From Pseudomonas viridiflava (lineage in GTDB: Bacteria; Pseudomonadota; Gammaproteobacteria; Pseudomonadales; Pseudomonadaceae), in the NCBI RefSeq assembly GCF_003702045.1, contig NZ_RBTP01000061.1, forward strand, positions 43,722 to 107,721: a stretch of DNA of 64,000 bases, in the 5' to 3' direction. Under the pieces are notes generated by a model, which saw nothing but the letters and a program-made list of their open reading frames with translations, was not told the origin of the DNA and searched no databases. Positions within the stretch are counted from its first letter, which is position 1. Every line of letters begins with the position of its first letter. Below are positions 44,708 through 57,600 of this stretch, in pieces. Both the position numbers and the translations under genes were made by a program.

Positions 44708-45394
44708 ATGACAAAGATGACGCCAACCTTACTTCCGCAAATCGGCAGGGCCATCGCCAGCATCGGCAATGGCAACTTTTCAAGCATGTTCCACGCGCTG
44801 ATCAACTCCCAGCTCGCCGTGGATGCCACCCACCTCTACCTGCTGCCCAGGCCTTGGCAGTCGCCACAGAGCGGCGTGTCGACCGTGTTCAACGAAACCG
44901 TCACCTCGCCCCGCGCCGCCCAGCGTTTCACGGACTCGATACAGTTGAATCCGTTACAGGAGTCGCTCAACTACTCCTGCAAGATCACTGCATTTCGAGG
45001 CCGGCCTTCCCACGACTTTTCCGTGAGCGAACGCCGTCGTCTGGAAGACATTTCACCGTTGTTGTTTTCGATTCTGGAAAAGCACGTCGATGCCCTCCAA
45101 ACAGCGACCCTGGAAGCCGAATCGAAAAAGCCCGAAGGCCTGGAAGATCGTTTCCACGAGCGGCTGCGTGAAACCGGGTTGATGCTGTCCGAACGCGAGC
45201 TGCAAATCTGCTTGGGGCTACTGGCCGGACAGACCGCCGTGGAACAGGCTGAACGCCTGTCGCTCAAGGTCAGCACGGTGAGTAGCTATCAGCGCCGTGC
45301 GGCGGTCAAGCTGGGGATCAGCGGACGCAATTCGTTGATGCGCTGGATGTACGCCTCGCCCGAGCACCTTGCTGCGGGCGAAAGCGCCTTGTAA
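44708..45394 (+). CDS. LuxR-family transcriptional regulator beside the lipopeptide genes
   Basis: The 228-residue protein ends in a LuxR-type helix-turn-helix (LSERELQICLGLLAGQTAVEQAERLSLKVSTVSSYQRRAAVKLGI). The N-terminal region matches no autoinducer-binding domain that I can see. LuxR-type genes flank lipopeptide synthetase loci in many pseudomonads and usually activate them, so control of the adjacent NRPS genes is likely. It converges on macB with a 14-bp gap. ATG 44717 is an alternative start. Confidence 0.85.
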   Translation: MTKMTPTLLPQIGRAIASIGNGNFSSMFHALINSQLAVDATHLYLLPRPWQSPQSGVSTVFNETVTSPRAAQRFTDSIQLNPLQESLNYSCKITAFRGRPSHDFSVSERRRLEDISPLLFSILEKHVDALQTATLEAESKKPEGLEDRFHERLRETGLMLSERELQICLGLLAGQTAVEQAERLSLKVSTVSSYQRRAAVKLGISGRNSLMRWMYASPEHLAAGESAL

Positions 45395-45408
45395 CCGTAA
45401 CCGTTGCG

Positions 45409-47418
45409 TTAATCGCGTGCCAGCGCCTCGATGGGGTCCAGCCTTGCGGCATTGCGGGCTGGCACGAAACCGAACAGCACACCGATCAGGGTGGAACAGG
45501 CGAACGCGGTCACCACCGAGGCCATCGAAAAGACCATTTCCCACTGTTTGACGAACAGCGTGAACAGGTAGCCGATGGCGTATGACAGGCCAATGCCAAT
45601 CACGCCGCCGATCAGACAGACCATGACCGCTTCCACCAAAAATTGCTGACGGATGTCCGACTGCCGGGCACCCACAGCCATACGAATGCCGATCTCCCTT
45701 GTGCGTTCGGTGACCGACACCAGCATGATGTTCATTACGCCGATGCCGCCCACCACCAGGGAAATGACAGCGATCAGCGATAACAGCAAGGTCAGCGAAC
45801 GGCTGGTTTTTTGGACCGTCTGCATGACGCTGTCCAGGTTATTGGTGAAAAAGTCTTTCGTGCCGTGGCGCTGCAGCATCAAGCTCTTGATCTGCTCTTC
45901 GGCCAACTTGCTGGGCATTCCGTCCTTGACCCGGACGCTGATGCTGTCCAGATGACGCTGGCCCAGCACCCTTCCTGCCGCGGTTTCGTAGGGCATCCAG
46001 ATATTGAGCGTGTTACCGGCAATGAACATGTTTTTGTGATCGCTGGTGACGCCAATCACTGTGCAGGGCAGCTTGCCGATCAGAATGACTTTGCCGAGGG
46101 GATTGACGCCAGGCCCGAACAGGCGCTCGGCGGCGTTGTGATCCAGCACCACCACTTGCGCCTGACGACGTGCATCCTGGTCGCTGAACGTGATCCCAGC
46201 CGCCAATTGAATATTGCGCACCTGGAAATAACGGCTGCTGACGCCGTTGAGCTGCGCATCGACGTCGATGTTGCGGTAACGGATCAGCATGCTGCGGCCG
46301 ACCACCGGGGTGGCGCTGTCGATGTAATACAGCTGGTTGAGCGCCGTGGCATCAGATGGCAACAGCGTTTCGATGGACTTGGCCCGGCTGTCGCCAAAAT
46401 TGCTGCCGGCGTAGATGTCGATGGTATTGCTGCCGATCGACTGGATGTCCTTGAGCACGTAACGCTTGGCGCCTTCGCCAATGGCCGAGATCGACACCAC
46501 CGAGGTGATGCCGATAATGATCCCGAGCATGGTCAGCAACGTGCGCATGCGGTGCGAGATCAGCGCAATCCAGGCCATGTTGAAGGCTTCTCGGAATAAT
46601 CCGAAGCTGGCAATCCACCTTCGTCGTCGCCTGGTGGACGCGTTTACCGCAGTAGCCGGCTGTGTCGCGGGCTGTATGTGGGGACGCGTACGTGTGTCGT
46701 TGATGATTTCACCATCGCTGACTTCGATGATGCGCTCGGCATTGGCCGCCACCTTGGGGTCGTGGGTCACCAGAATGACCGTATGACCCATCGCATGCAG
46801 TTCCAGCAGGGTGCGCATGACCTCCTTGCCACTGGTGGTGTCCAGCGCGCCGGTAGGTTCGTCGGCCAGAATCACCTCCCCGCCGTTCATCAAGGCCCGG
46901 GCGATACTCACCCGCTGCTGCTGCCCACCCGACATCTGACTCGGCCGGTGTCCCAGATGGCCGCCCAGTCCCAGACGTGTCAGCAGTTCCTGAGCACGCA
47001 GATGACGCTGGGCCTGTGAGGTGCCTGCATACACAGCCGGAATCTCGGTGTTGCGTACGGCGTCCAGGTGCGGCAACAAGTGATAACGCTGGAAAATGAA
47101 GCCGAAATGGTCGCGGCGCAGCGCGGCCAGTGCGTCGTCGTCCAGATCCCGTGTTGGCTGCCCGGCGACGCGATAAATCCCGCTGCTGGCGTTGTCCAGA
47201 CAGCCGAGAATGTTCATCAGCGTGGACTTGCCGGATCCGGAAGCACCGATGATCGCCACCAGCTCGCCCGCATGGATCGCCAGATTGATCTGTTTGAGGA
47301 CCTTGACCTCGCGATCCCCGGCCATGAAACTGCGGCTCACGTTTTCCAGTTGCAACAACGGGCGGTCCGTTTCAATCGGGGTTGCGCGCAGGTCAGCGGC
47401 GTCTACCTTCTGATTCAT
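45409..47418 (-). CDS. MacB-type ABC exporter (ATPase-permease fusion) for the lipopeptide
   Basis: The 669-residue protein has an N-terminal ATPase with Walker A IGASGSGKSTLMNILG, signature MSGGQQQRVSIARALM and Walker B VILADEPTGALD. A MacB permease follows, with TM1 near residue 295 (MRTLLTMLGIIIGITSVVSISAIGEGA), a large periplasmic domain and three C-terminal helices (LLLSLIAVISLVVGGIGVMNIMLVSVTERTREIGIRMAVGAR). It pairs with the MacA-like protein encoded just upstream and probably exports the lipopeptide, as the equivalents next to syringafactin and other Pseudomonas lipopeptide genes are thought to do. Confidence 0.92.
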   Translation of the reverse strand: MNQKVDAADLRATPIETDRPLLQLENVSRSFMAGDREVKVLKQINLAIHAGELVAIIGASGSGKSTLMNILGCLDNASSGIYRVAGQPTRDLDDDALAALRRDHFGFIFQRYHLLPHLDAVRNTEIPAVYAGTSQAQRHLRAQELLTRLGLGGHLGHRPSQMSGGQQQRVSIARALMNGGEVILADEPTGALDTTSGKEVMRTLLELHAMGHTVILVTHDPKVAANAERIIEVSDGEIINDTRTRPHIQPATQPATAVNASTRRRRRWIASFGLFREAFNMAWIALISHRMRTLLTMLGIIIGITSVVSISAIGEGAKRYVLKDIQSIGSNTIDIYAGSNFGDSRAKSIETLLPSDATALNQLYYIDSATPVVGRSMLIRYRNIDVDAQLNGVSSRYFQVRNIQLAAGITFSDQDARRQAQVVVLDHNAAERLFGPGVNPLGKVILIGKLPCTVIGVTSDHKNMFIAGNTLNIWMPYETAAGRVLGQRHLDSISVRVKDGMPSKLAEEQIKSLMLQRHGTKDFFTNNLDSVMQTVQKTSRSLTLLLSLIAVISLVVGGIGVMNIMLVSVTERTREIGIRMAVGARQSDIRQQFLVEAVMVCLIGGVIGIGLSYAIGYLFTLFVKQWEMVFSMASVVTAFACSTLIGVLFGFVPARNAARLDPIEALARD

Positions 47419-47419
47419 G

Positions 47420-48571
47420 TTAGGCCTCTGCCACAGCCGCTGTCGGATCGCCGATCACTACTTGGTCCCCTTCAACGAGCCCGTCCTTGATCTCCACCTG
47501 CACGTTGTTGTTGATGCCGGTCTGCACCTTGCGCTCTTGGGCAAAGCCTTTGGCGTCCACCACGCGCACGACAGCGGTGCCCTCGACAGTACGAGGCCCC
47601 AGGGCCGCCACCGGCACCGTGATGGCGTTATGGGCGGTGCCCAAGACGATCCGCACCTGGGCAGTCATGGCGATGCGAAGGCGCTGATCAAGGTTCGGAA
47701 CTTCGAACAGTGCGTTGTAAAACACGGCCGAATTCTGCCTGGAAGCCGAACTGCCGCTTTCGGTTTCAAGGTAATCCTGCGGCGCAGGCTCGGTGCCACG
47801 AAGCTTGGCGTAATAGCGTTTGTCTTCCCCCAGAATCGTGAAATAGACCTCCTGGCCCGGCGTGATGTGAATCACGTCCGCTTCGGAGACTTGGGCCTTG
47901 ATGGTCATGGTGTCCAGATCGGCCAGCTTCAACAACACCGGCGCCAGTTGTTGGGCGATCACGGTCTGGCCTTCCTGCGTCACGATACCGACCACGTCGC
48001 CGTCAATGGGCGCAATGATCCGCGTGTAGCCCAGATTGACTTTGGCCGTGTCTATCTGCACCTGAGCGCTTTTTATATCGGCATCCAGTGCACGCACATT
48101 CGCCTGCTGCATTTCGTAGTCGGACTCGGCACTTTCATAGTCCTGGCGAGATACCGACTGATCGGTCTGTAATTGCTTGTAGCGGTCGTAAAGCCGCTTG
48201 GCCTGTTTCATCCGGGCCTGGGCGGACGCACGTTGGGCCTTGAGTTTTTCCTCGTCCACCTCGGCTTGACGCAAGGTATTGCGCAGCACCAGTGGATCGA
48301 TTTCGGCCAGCCACTGGCCTTTTTTGACCTTGTCGCCGAGTTTGACCTTGAGCGATTTCAACTGGCCAGACACTTGAGCGCCGACGTCCACTTGCTTGAT
48401 GCCTTCCAGAGCGCCCGTGGCGAGCACCGCATCCTCGATGTCACCGCGTTCGGCCCTGGCCGTGATGTACGCGGGTGGTTTGGCCGGGGCTTCCACGGCG
48501 TAGAGCACAGCGCCCGCCGCCAGTACCAGGGCGCTGATTAATCCAGCCTTGCGTAGTTTCGACATATTCAT
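47420..48571 (-). CDS. MacA-type periplasmic adaptor for lipopeptide export
   Basis: The 383-residue protein has an N-terminal membrane segment (AGLISALVLAAGAVLYAV), a lipoyl domain (VDVGAQVSGQLKSLKVKLGDKVKKGQWLAEIDPLVL), an alpha-hairpin coiled coil (about 105-180) and beta-barrel and membrane-proximal parts (ARIVLGTAHNAITVPVAALGPR). I prefer ATG 48571 (MNMSKLRKAG) because it fits usual MacA length and has AGG ahead; in-frame ATGs at 48637 and 48682 would add a basic extension. It follows the NRPS gene and abuts macB, so the three are likely cotranscribed. Confidence 0.88.
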   Translation of the reverse strand: MNMSKLRKAGLISALVLAAGAVLYAVEAPAKPPAYITARAERGDIEDAVLATGALEGIKQVDVGAQVSGQLKSLKVKLGDKVKKGQWLAEIDPLVLRNTLRQAEVDEEKLKAQRASAQARMKQAKRLYDRYKQLQTDQSVSRQDYESAESDYEMQQANVRALDADIKSAQVQIDTAKVNLGYTRIIAPIDGDVVGIVTQEGQTVIAQQLAPVLLKLADLDTMTIKAQVSEADVIHITPGQEVYFTILGEDKRYYAKLRGTEPAPQDYLETESGSSASRQNSAVFYNALFEVPNLDQRLRIAMTAQVRIVLGTAHNAITVPVAALGPRTVEGTAVVRVVDAKGFAQERKVQTGINNNVQVEIKDGLVEGDQVVIGDPTAAVAEA

Positions 48572-48690
48572 AAATGCCTGCTGATCCTTGGATCGCGCCC
48601 ACTGATCGGGGCGGCGATTGATTTTCCGTTTATCCATGTACTTGCCCCGGAGCAGGCGCCTGCCTGCCACGGGGTTCATCATTCAGGGAT

Positions 48691-51600
48691 TCATGAGAGC
48701 GTTTCCCTGACGGCAATCGGCTGCTGGTCGTACCACCAGGCTGCGAGACTGTAGACGTTCGGCGTCTTGAGGATGCTGAAGTGATCACCGGGACCGTTCC
48801 AAAGCGTGAGTTGGGGCAACAGGTGTTGCCAGCCCTGCGTCATCTCGGTCTGCTCGTTTTGGTTGGCTTCTTCGTCCAGGCCGGGGTCGGTCAACAGCAC
48901 CAGACTGGCAGGTCCGGTGTAATGCTCAACTGGCCGGTACAGGGTGCGAAGCGCGCTGGAGAACGTGCGAACGATCCCGTTCAACGCGTGCGGTGCCACC
49001 CGTGGCGAGAGCAGACCGACCCGTATCATCGCTTCGCGAAGCTGATGCAACTGGGCCGTGTGATCGGCATCGGCGAAGGCCTGCGACCCCAGCCCCAGGT
49101 CCTTGCCGCTGGACAGCTGCAGCGCATTGATCAGCCGCTGTACCGCCGCCGTGGCGGTATAGGGCTTGCCGCACATTCCCATACCGCTTGGCGCTTCACT
49201 GTCGATCAGGGTCAGCGACACCACCTCGCGACCTTGCGCCTGAAGCCTGCTTGCGATGGCATGCGCCACCCAGCCGCCAAACGAATGCCCCACCAGATGC
49301 AGCGGCCCCTGCGGATACACGTGCTGGATTTCGGCTGCATAGCACTGCGCCGCCGCTTCGACACGACTATGGGGGACGGAGCGACCCTCCAGCCCCCTAG
49401 CCTGCAAGCCATAGATCGGCCAGTCCGGACCAAGCGCCTCGGCCAGACCGATGAAGCTGGTGACACTGTCGCCCGCACCCGGTACGCAGAACAGCGGCGC
49501 CCTCGCACTGTGTCCGCTCTGGATCGCCAACAGCGGCTGATAGACCGGCATCGGCTGAGCCGCACTCACCGGCGCAATCAACGCCCTGTCAATTGCCTGG
49601 CCGAGCCCACGAACATGAGGCGCTTGCATCATGCTCATGTGATCGCCAGGCACACTGATGCAGTGCAGTTGCCATGTCGGCACAACCGCCGCCCAGCCAT
49701 GACTGTCATCTCGCGATGATCCAGAACGGTCAGTCGCATCGATTGGCGCGTTATGCGCCTGCTCGGCACGGAACAGATGCACCGGCAAGTTAATCGACTC
49801 CAGCCGGTAATGGGCCAATGCGTGACCGTGGGCCAGTTCGCGCTCAAGGTAGTGACGCAATTGCTCGTCGCTCGCCTCGGCCAGCTCCGGGTACAGCAAC
49901 TTCTCGTCCCTACACACTTGCAAAAGGGCCTCGAATGCCGGCTTGTCAGCCTGTTCCTGCAAGGCTTCCAGTCGCATCAGCGGCGTGATGCCCGCCTGCC
50001 CCTTCGCCTGCCAGTACGCCGAACAGTGGGCGAGCAACTCGCGTTCCACCAGATTCGGCCCCTGCCAGCGAGCCTTTCCTTGATCGGTCAGGTGCGGCAC
50101 GTAGCTGTCCAGCAGCCCCAGGAAAGACACGGTTTCGTCCATGCCCATCAGCTGCGTGGCCGCTTCATAGGCCAGCACCCCGCCGAACGACCAACCCGCC
50201 AATCGATAAGGCCCCTGCGGTTGTACCGCCCGAATCCGGTCGATCAATCGGGTGGCCAGACCTTCCAGCGTATTGAGTTGCGGCTGGCCCAAACCAATAC
50301 CGGGCAGACCGTAAATAGCAAAATCGCCTTCCAGGTGCTGACCCAGTACCGGGAAGTAGGCGTCCAGGCCCGTGAAGTCATGGATCAGGAACAGCGGTGC
50401 TTCGCTATCGCCGTCGCGCACCGTAATCACGTCCTGCATCGGGTCCGTTTTGCCCGAACGCTGTTCAAGCAAACCTGCCAGCGACGCAATACTCGGGTGC
50501 TGGAACAGCTCGGCGAGACTCAGCGTCAGGCCGGACTTCTGAATCAGGCTGACCAGCCGAATGGCCAGCAACGAATGACCTCCCAGCTCGAAGAAACTGT
50601 CGTGACGACCCACCCGCTCCACTTCCAGCACACTGGCCCAGAGTTCGGCCAGATGCTCCTCCAGCGCCGTCTGCGGAGCCTGATAGCTGCTCGTTGCCAG
50701 CGCGTCCATGTTCGGCAAAGGCAACGCCTTGCGGTCCACCTTGCCGTTCTGGGTCAGCGGCAGCGCATCCAGCACCACGTAGGCCGCAGGCACCATGTAT
50801 TCCGGCAGCCGACCGATCAGATACGCTCGCAGGCTTGACGCGTCGAGCGATGCGTCGCGCCGGGTGAACCAGGCCACAAGCCGCAATCCACCTTCTTCCA
50901 GGTGTTGCGCCATGACCACGGCTTCAGCGACGCCTGGGCACAGAGCGAGCTGCTGCTCGATTTCGCCCAGCTCGATACGAACCCCGCGAATCTTCACCTG
51001 ATCGTCATTGCGCCCCAGATACTCCAGCGTGCCATCGGCCAGCCAGCGAACCAGGTCGCCCGAGCGGTACATCCGTGCATCCGGCGCGTCGCTGAAGGGG
51101 TCGTTCAGAAAGCGTTCGGCAGTCATCTCTGGACGGTTCAGATACCCGCGAGCGACACCGTTGCCACCAATATACAGCTCACCAGGCACCCCTAACGGTA
51201 CGGGCTGGCATCGCGCATCCAGCACGTAAAGCCGTGCATGGGAAACCGGTTTGCCGATATGCAGAACCTCGCCTGGCGTCATCCGGCCAGAGCTGGCGAC
51301 CACCGTGGTTTCCGTAGGGCCATAGTTGTTGATCACCGCAAAACCCGGATCACGCTGGAAATGGCGCAGACGATCACCGCCGATCAGCAGCGTACGCAGG
51401 GTCGGGTGCCGAAGCTCGCGGCTGAAAGCGTATTCGGCCACCGGCGTGGGCAGGAAAGCCACTTCCAGCGGTTGAGCCAGCCACCAGTCCAGCAAGGCAT
51501 CCAGTTGCTCGTTGCCGATGTCGGCTGGCGGTAAATGCAGCGTCGCCCCGGCGCAGAGCGCAGGCCAGACTTCCCAGGCCATTGCGTCGAAGCCAAAGCC

Positions 51601-54600
51601 GGCGACGCTGGCGGTGTGACTGCCCGCGTGCAGATCGAACGCCTGACAGTGCCAGTCCACCAGGTTATTGAGGGTGCGATGCTCCACCATCACACCTTTA
51701 GGCAGGCCGGTGGAACCTGAGGTGTAGATCACGTACGCCAGATGGGCCGTCGTCAATGCGCCGATCTGTGGGTTGCCCGTACGCGTCGCCCACTCTGCTC
51801 GGTCCAGGGCAATGACAGGCACGGTTAGATCCGGCAGACGCCCTGCCAGATCGGCCTGAGTCAGTACCGCGACCGGCGCGCTGTCTTGCAGCAGATAGCC
51901 GATGCGTTCGTCGGGGTGCGCCGGATCGATGGGCACATAACCGGCACCGGCCTTGAGCACGGCCAGCAGACCGACCAGCGTATCCAGCCCGCGCCGGGCC
52001 ATGACCGCAATGCGGTCGTCAGGGCGCACGCCCAGCCCGATCAAGTGATGGGCCAGCGCGTTGGCCTGGCGATTCAGTTCGTCGTAGCTCAAACGCTGGT
52101 CACCGACCTGCGCCGCCACGGCATGGGGAGCGACGATTGCCTGCTGCTCAATGCGTTGATGGATCGTCAGCGTGCTCTCGGGCTCGCTGCGTCCGGCGTT
52201 GAAGGTGTCCAGCAGCTCGATGCGTTCAGTCGCAGGCAAGAGATCGAGCGTCTCCACAGACAACTGCGGCGTTTGTGCCAAAGCCTGAGTCAGACGCTCC
52301 ACTGCCTGAACCATGTAGGCACAGATACGCCGCGCATCGATGCCTGTCGACGTGAGTGCGGTGAGGTCGAAACCCTCGCCCAGATCGTCCACGCTCAGGG
52401 TCAGGGGATAATTGCTGCGCTCTTGGGCAGCGAGCAATTCAATGCCCTGCCACGCCTCGCTGGCCACCGCGCCGGCGTCATGAGGCGCTGCGCTGTGGCG
52501 ATAATTGAGCAGCGCGCTGAACAACGGCGCACCGGCGGGAAGCGCACTGCAACGTTGCGCAAGGGCCAGCGGCGCATGCTCATGCGCCAACAAGCCACTG
52601 AGACGACGATGGGCCTGTTGAACGGCATCCCGCACCGACCGCCCGACCAGATCGATACGCAGCGGCAAGGTGTTGATGAACACCCCCAGCGTGCGCTCGA
52701 CCCCTTCACCGCCTTGCAGTCGACCGAGCAGAACGGTGCCGAACACCACCTGATCCCGACCGGACAATTGCCCCAGTACGTGCGCCCAGGCCAGATGCAT
52801 GAGGCTGGCAGCACTGACGCCGAGCTGGCGTGCCTGATCGCGGACCTGACGACTCAGATCGGTGCCAAGTGTTTGCCTGGCTTCGCCGGGGACTTCTGCT
52901 CCCGGCAACCAGCCCTGCCCGTACGGCAACGTCGGTTCGTCAAGATCACTCAACTGCTCGCGGAAAAACGCTTCGTGGGTCTGCTCACCCTGCTCCTGCA
53001 TGGTATGGGCAATGTAATTGCGATACGGAACGGGCGCGGGGAGATCCGCTTCCTGATCCAGCAACATGGCCTGCAATTCGTGACTCAACAGCTCCAGCGC
53101 CATGTGGTCCATGATCAGGTGATGGAACAGCAGCACGGCGACAATGCGCCCATTGGCCGGATCATCAGCATGGACCAGACGCAACAGCGGCGCCTGCTCC
53201 AGACCAAGCGGTGCAGCATCCGTCAGCGCATCCAGCGCCACTTCGATGACCGGCAGCGTTGCCTCGCGCCACACCACCTGCACCGGCGTTTCCAGCCCTT
53301 CCCAACACATTGAGGTGCGCAGCACATCATTACGGGCGATCACCCGCTGCAAAGCCGCGCAGAATGCGTCCATGCGTGAGCGGTCGGCGAAAGCAAACCG
53401 GGCCTGCAACTGATAGGGATCGTCGCCGCCAGCGGACAGGTGATGAAAGAAAATACCGGCCTGTAACGGACCCAGCGGGTAAATGTCCTGCACGTTGCTT
53501 ACGCCACCGGGCACACGGGCCACAATCAGGTCGATGTCGGCCTGATCCAGCGCCACCAACGGCAGCAGGTCCGGCGTGATCCGCACACACTTCGCCTCGA
53601 TCAGGTTGGCCGGTATCTGCGTTTGCCGAGTACTGCCGATCGTCTCCGCCAATGCAGCCAGCGTCGGTTGCGCGAACAGGGTGCGGATGTCGGTATCGAG
53701 CCCCTGACGACGCATCTGCGCAATCAGGTTGACGGCCAGCAGCGAATGCCCGCCCAGTTCGAAGAAGTGGTCGTGGCGCCCCACTCGCTCCACCTGCAGC
53801 AGCCCGCTCCAGATCTCGGCCAGTGCCATTTCCACCGCCCCTTGAGGTGCTTCGTAGTCGCGGCCGGGCAATGCTTCGCGATCAGGCACCGGCAACGCAC
53901 GACGATCGACCTTGCCGTTGGCCGTCAAAGGCCACGCATCAAGGCGAACGTAGGCACTGGGCACCATGTAGCCCGGCAGCACCGCCAACAACGCGGCGCG
54001 CAGCTCGGAAACCGGTGTCGGCAACGAGGCGTCACGTTCGATGAAGTACGCCGCCAGCCGCGGCTGGCCCGGCTCGTCTTCACGGGCCAGCACCAAGGCT
54101 TCTTCAATACCCGGCAACTGACTCAACTGCGCTTCGATTTCACCCAGTTCGATGCGCACACCGCGAATCTTCACCTGATCGTCGTTACGCCCCAGGTATT
54201 CAAGGGTGCCATCGGCGTTCCAGCGGGCCAGGTCGCCGGTGCGGTACATCCGTGCGTCTGCCTGGCTGCTGAACGGGTCGCGCAGGAAGCGCTCGGCGGT
54301 CAGGGCCGGCTGGTTCAGGTAACCCCGCGCCACGCTGTCACCGGCCACGTACAACTCGCCTGCCACGCCCAGCGGCACCAGTTGCTGACGTTCGTCGAGC
54401 AGGTACACGCGGGTGTTGGCAATCGGTTTGCCAATATCCAAGGCACCATCGGGCAGCAGACGGCCCGAGGTGGCGACCACGGTGGCCTCGGTCGGGCCAT
54501 AGTTGTTGATGACCGCAAAGCCGGGGTCACGGTGGAACTGACGCAGGCGGTCACCGCCGATCAGCAGCGTGCGCAGGGTCGGATGACGCAGGTCACGGCT

Positions 54601-57600
54601 GAACGCATATTCGGCCACCGGTGTAGGCAGGAACGCCACCTGCAATGGTTGGGCGATCCACCAGTCCAGCAGCGCATCGAGCTGTTCATTGCCGATCTCC
54701 GCAGGTGGCAGGTGCAGGGTCGCCCCGGCACACAGCGCAGGCCAGATTTCCCAGGCCATCGCGTCGAAACCAAAGCCTGCGACGCTGGCGGTGTGGCTGC
54801 CAGCGTGCAGGTCGAATGCCTGGCAATGCCATTCGATCAGGTTATTGAGGGTCCGGTGTTCGACCATCACGCCTTTCGGCTGGCCGGTGGAGCCGGAGGT
54901 GTAGATTACGTAGGCCAAATGCGCGGAAGTCAGCCCCGCGACCTGCGGGTTGTCCTGACGCTCAGGCCACTGCGGCCGGTCGAAGGCAATGACCGGCACC
55001 GACAGCTCGGGCACCCGGCTCAGCAATGCCTGCTGGGTCAGCACCACTTTGGGCGCGCTGTCGGTCAACAGATAATTAATGCGCTCATCAGGGTGCGACG
55101 GGTCCACCGGCACGTATCCCGCGCCGGCCTTGAGCACGGCCAGCATGGCGACCAGCGTGTCCAGGCCGCGACGGGCCATGACCGCAACGCGGTCGTCCAT
55201 GCGTACGCCCAGGCTGATCAGATGATGAGCCAGGGCGTTGGCGCGGTGATTAAGCTCGCCGTAGGTCAGGCTACGGTCATCCACCTGAGCCGCCACACGC
55301 TCAGGCTCGCTGGTTGCGCGCGTTTCAATGAGCGCATGCACGGTTTGCTCGAAACAGACCTCCAGCGCCGTGTCGTTAAGCGTTTCCAGCAAGTGCAGCC
55401 GCTCCTGTTCGGCCACCAGTGCGACCCGGTCAAGCGGCGTCTGCTCGTGGTTAACCAGCGCTTCAAGGGTCCTCACGAAATAGCCGAGATACCGCTGCAC
55501 GGTCGCCGCGTCGAACAGCGCCGTCGCGTAATCCAGCGTACCGATCAGGGTTTCGCCCTGCTCGCTCAGGTTCAGCGAAAGGTCGAATTTGGACACCTGA
55601 CTGACCTGTTCCACAGGTGCCACGACAAGCCCGTTCAGTGGCACCGCCGTGTGTTGACCGGGCATCCAGTTCAAGGTGGTCTGGAACAGGGGCGCGTGCG
55701 CCAGACTGCGAGCAGGACGCACGATTTCTACCACCTGCTCGAAAGGCAGGTCTTGATGATCCTGCGCCTCAAGCACGCGCGCCTTGACCTGTGCCAACAA
55801 AGCCTGACCACTCGGGCTGCCCGAGGTGTCGATACGCACGGCCAGGGTGTTGACGAACAGACCGACAAGGTCTTCCAGTTCGGTACGCCCGCGTCCTGCG
55901 ACCGGGCTGCCGATCACCACTTCAGCCTGACCGGACAGACGCGTGAGCGTTGTCGCCCAGGCGGCCATCAGCGCCATGTACAGCGTGACGCCCTGACGGT
56001 GCGCCAGCGTGCGCAGAGCTTCGGTCAATCTTGCATCCAGTTGCAACGCAAGGCTGGCACCCGCAAAGTCCTGCTGTGCCGGACGGGGGCGGTCAGTGGG
56101 CACGGTGAGCAGCGTGGGCGCGCCGTCCAGCACCTGACGCCAGTAGGCAGACTGGTGTTGCAGACGCTCGCCCGTTAGCCAGCGGCGTTGCCAGACCGCG
56201 TAATCGGCGTACTGGATCGCCAAGGGCGGCAACGGATCGCGCTGCCCTGCACAGAATGCCGGGTACAGCGCGAGCAATTCCTGAGTGAGCACGCCCATCG
56301 ACCAGCCGTCGGCGACGATGTGGTGTACGGTCAGCAGCAGTACATGATGATTGTCGGCCATGCGCAACACATGAACGCGGATCAGCGGTCCATGCGCCAG
56401 ATCGAATGGCACAATCGCCTCGGCCCGCAGGCGCGCACCCAGTGATGCGGGAGCATGGCTCAGGTCTTCGACGAGCAGCATGGCATCGGCGCAGGTGGGT
56501 ACGAAGAACACCTGAGCGCTGTCGTCAGTGGCCACGAACCGGCTGCGAAGGGTTTCGTGGCGTTCGATGATACGTGCCAGAGCACGTGTCAGGGCAGTCA
56601 CATCCAGCGCCCCCTCAAGGCTCAGCGCCATCGGGATGTTATAGGCCTCGTTGCCGCCGTCCATCTGCGCCAGGAACCACAGGCGCTGTTGGGCAAAAGA
56701 CAATGGCATCGGCTGGTCGCGCTTCACTGGCAGGATCGACGGCAGTTCACTGCGGGCTACGCCGCAAAGGGCTGCCGCGACAGCCGCCAGCTCACCGAGC
56801 GCAAACAGTTCCCCCAGGGGCAACTCAACGCCCAGTTGCTGGCGAACCTGAGACACCATGCGCATGGCCAGCAGCGAGTGCCCGCCCAGATCGAAGAAGT
56901 GGTCGTGACGGCCAACGCGCTCCACCTGCAGCACGTCGGCCCAGATAGCCGCCAGCGCGACTTCGAACTCGCCCTGCGGTGCTTCGTAACTGAGGCCGAA
57001 CAGCGCCGAGCGCTCAGGCTTGGGCAGTGCTCGACGATCCAGCTTGCCATTGGCCGTGAGCGGCAGTGTCTTCAGTTCGATAAAAGCCGTTGGCACCATG
57101 TAATCCGGCAGGCTGGCCTGCAAGTGCGCACGCATCTGCTCGGGCGCAAGCAGTGCGCCCTCTTCGTGGCTGGTGTAATACGCCACGAGCCGCACATTGC
57201 CCGGCTCGTCTTCACGCGCCAGCACTACCGTTTCCCCGATTCCCGGCAACTGGTGCAGGCAACTGACGATTTCACCCAATTCGATACGGAAACCGCGAAT
57301 CTTCACCTGATCGTCGTTGCGTCCCAGGCATTCCAGCTGACCATCATCCAGCCAGCGCGCCAGGTCGCCGGTGCGGTACATGATGGCGTGCGGTGCATCG
57401 CTGAACGGGTCGACGAGAAATTTCTCTACGGTCAGGTCCGGGCGATTCAGATACCCCAGCGCCACGCCATCGCCGCCAATGTAGAGCTCGCCGGTCACAC
57501 CCTTGGGCACCAGACGCTGGTGAGCGTCCAGCACATAGATACGGGTATTGCCGATGGGCCGGCCAATCGGCACGGTCTCGGCATCTTCAGACAGCGCATG

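Noticed and set aside
44440..44829. 129-codon minus-strand frame upstream of and overlapping the LuxR gene start
   Set aside because: Overlaps a recognisable LuxR gene antisense and has no protein features.
53623..56178. 851-residue open frame antisense to the large NRPS
   Set aside because: Same shadow effect; the minus-strand NRPS explains every base, and the translation has no domain structure.
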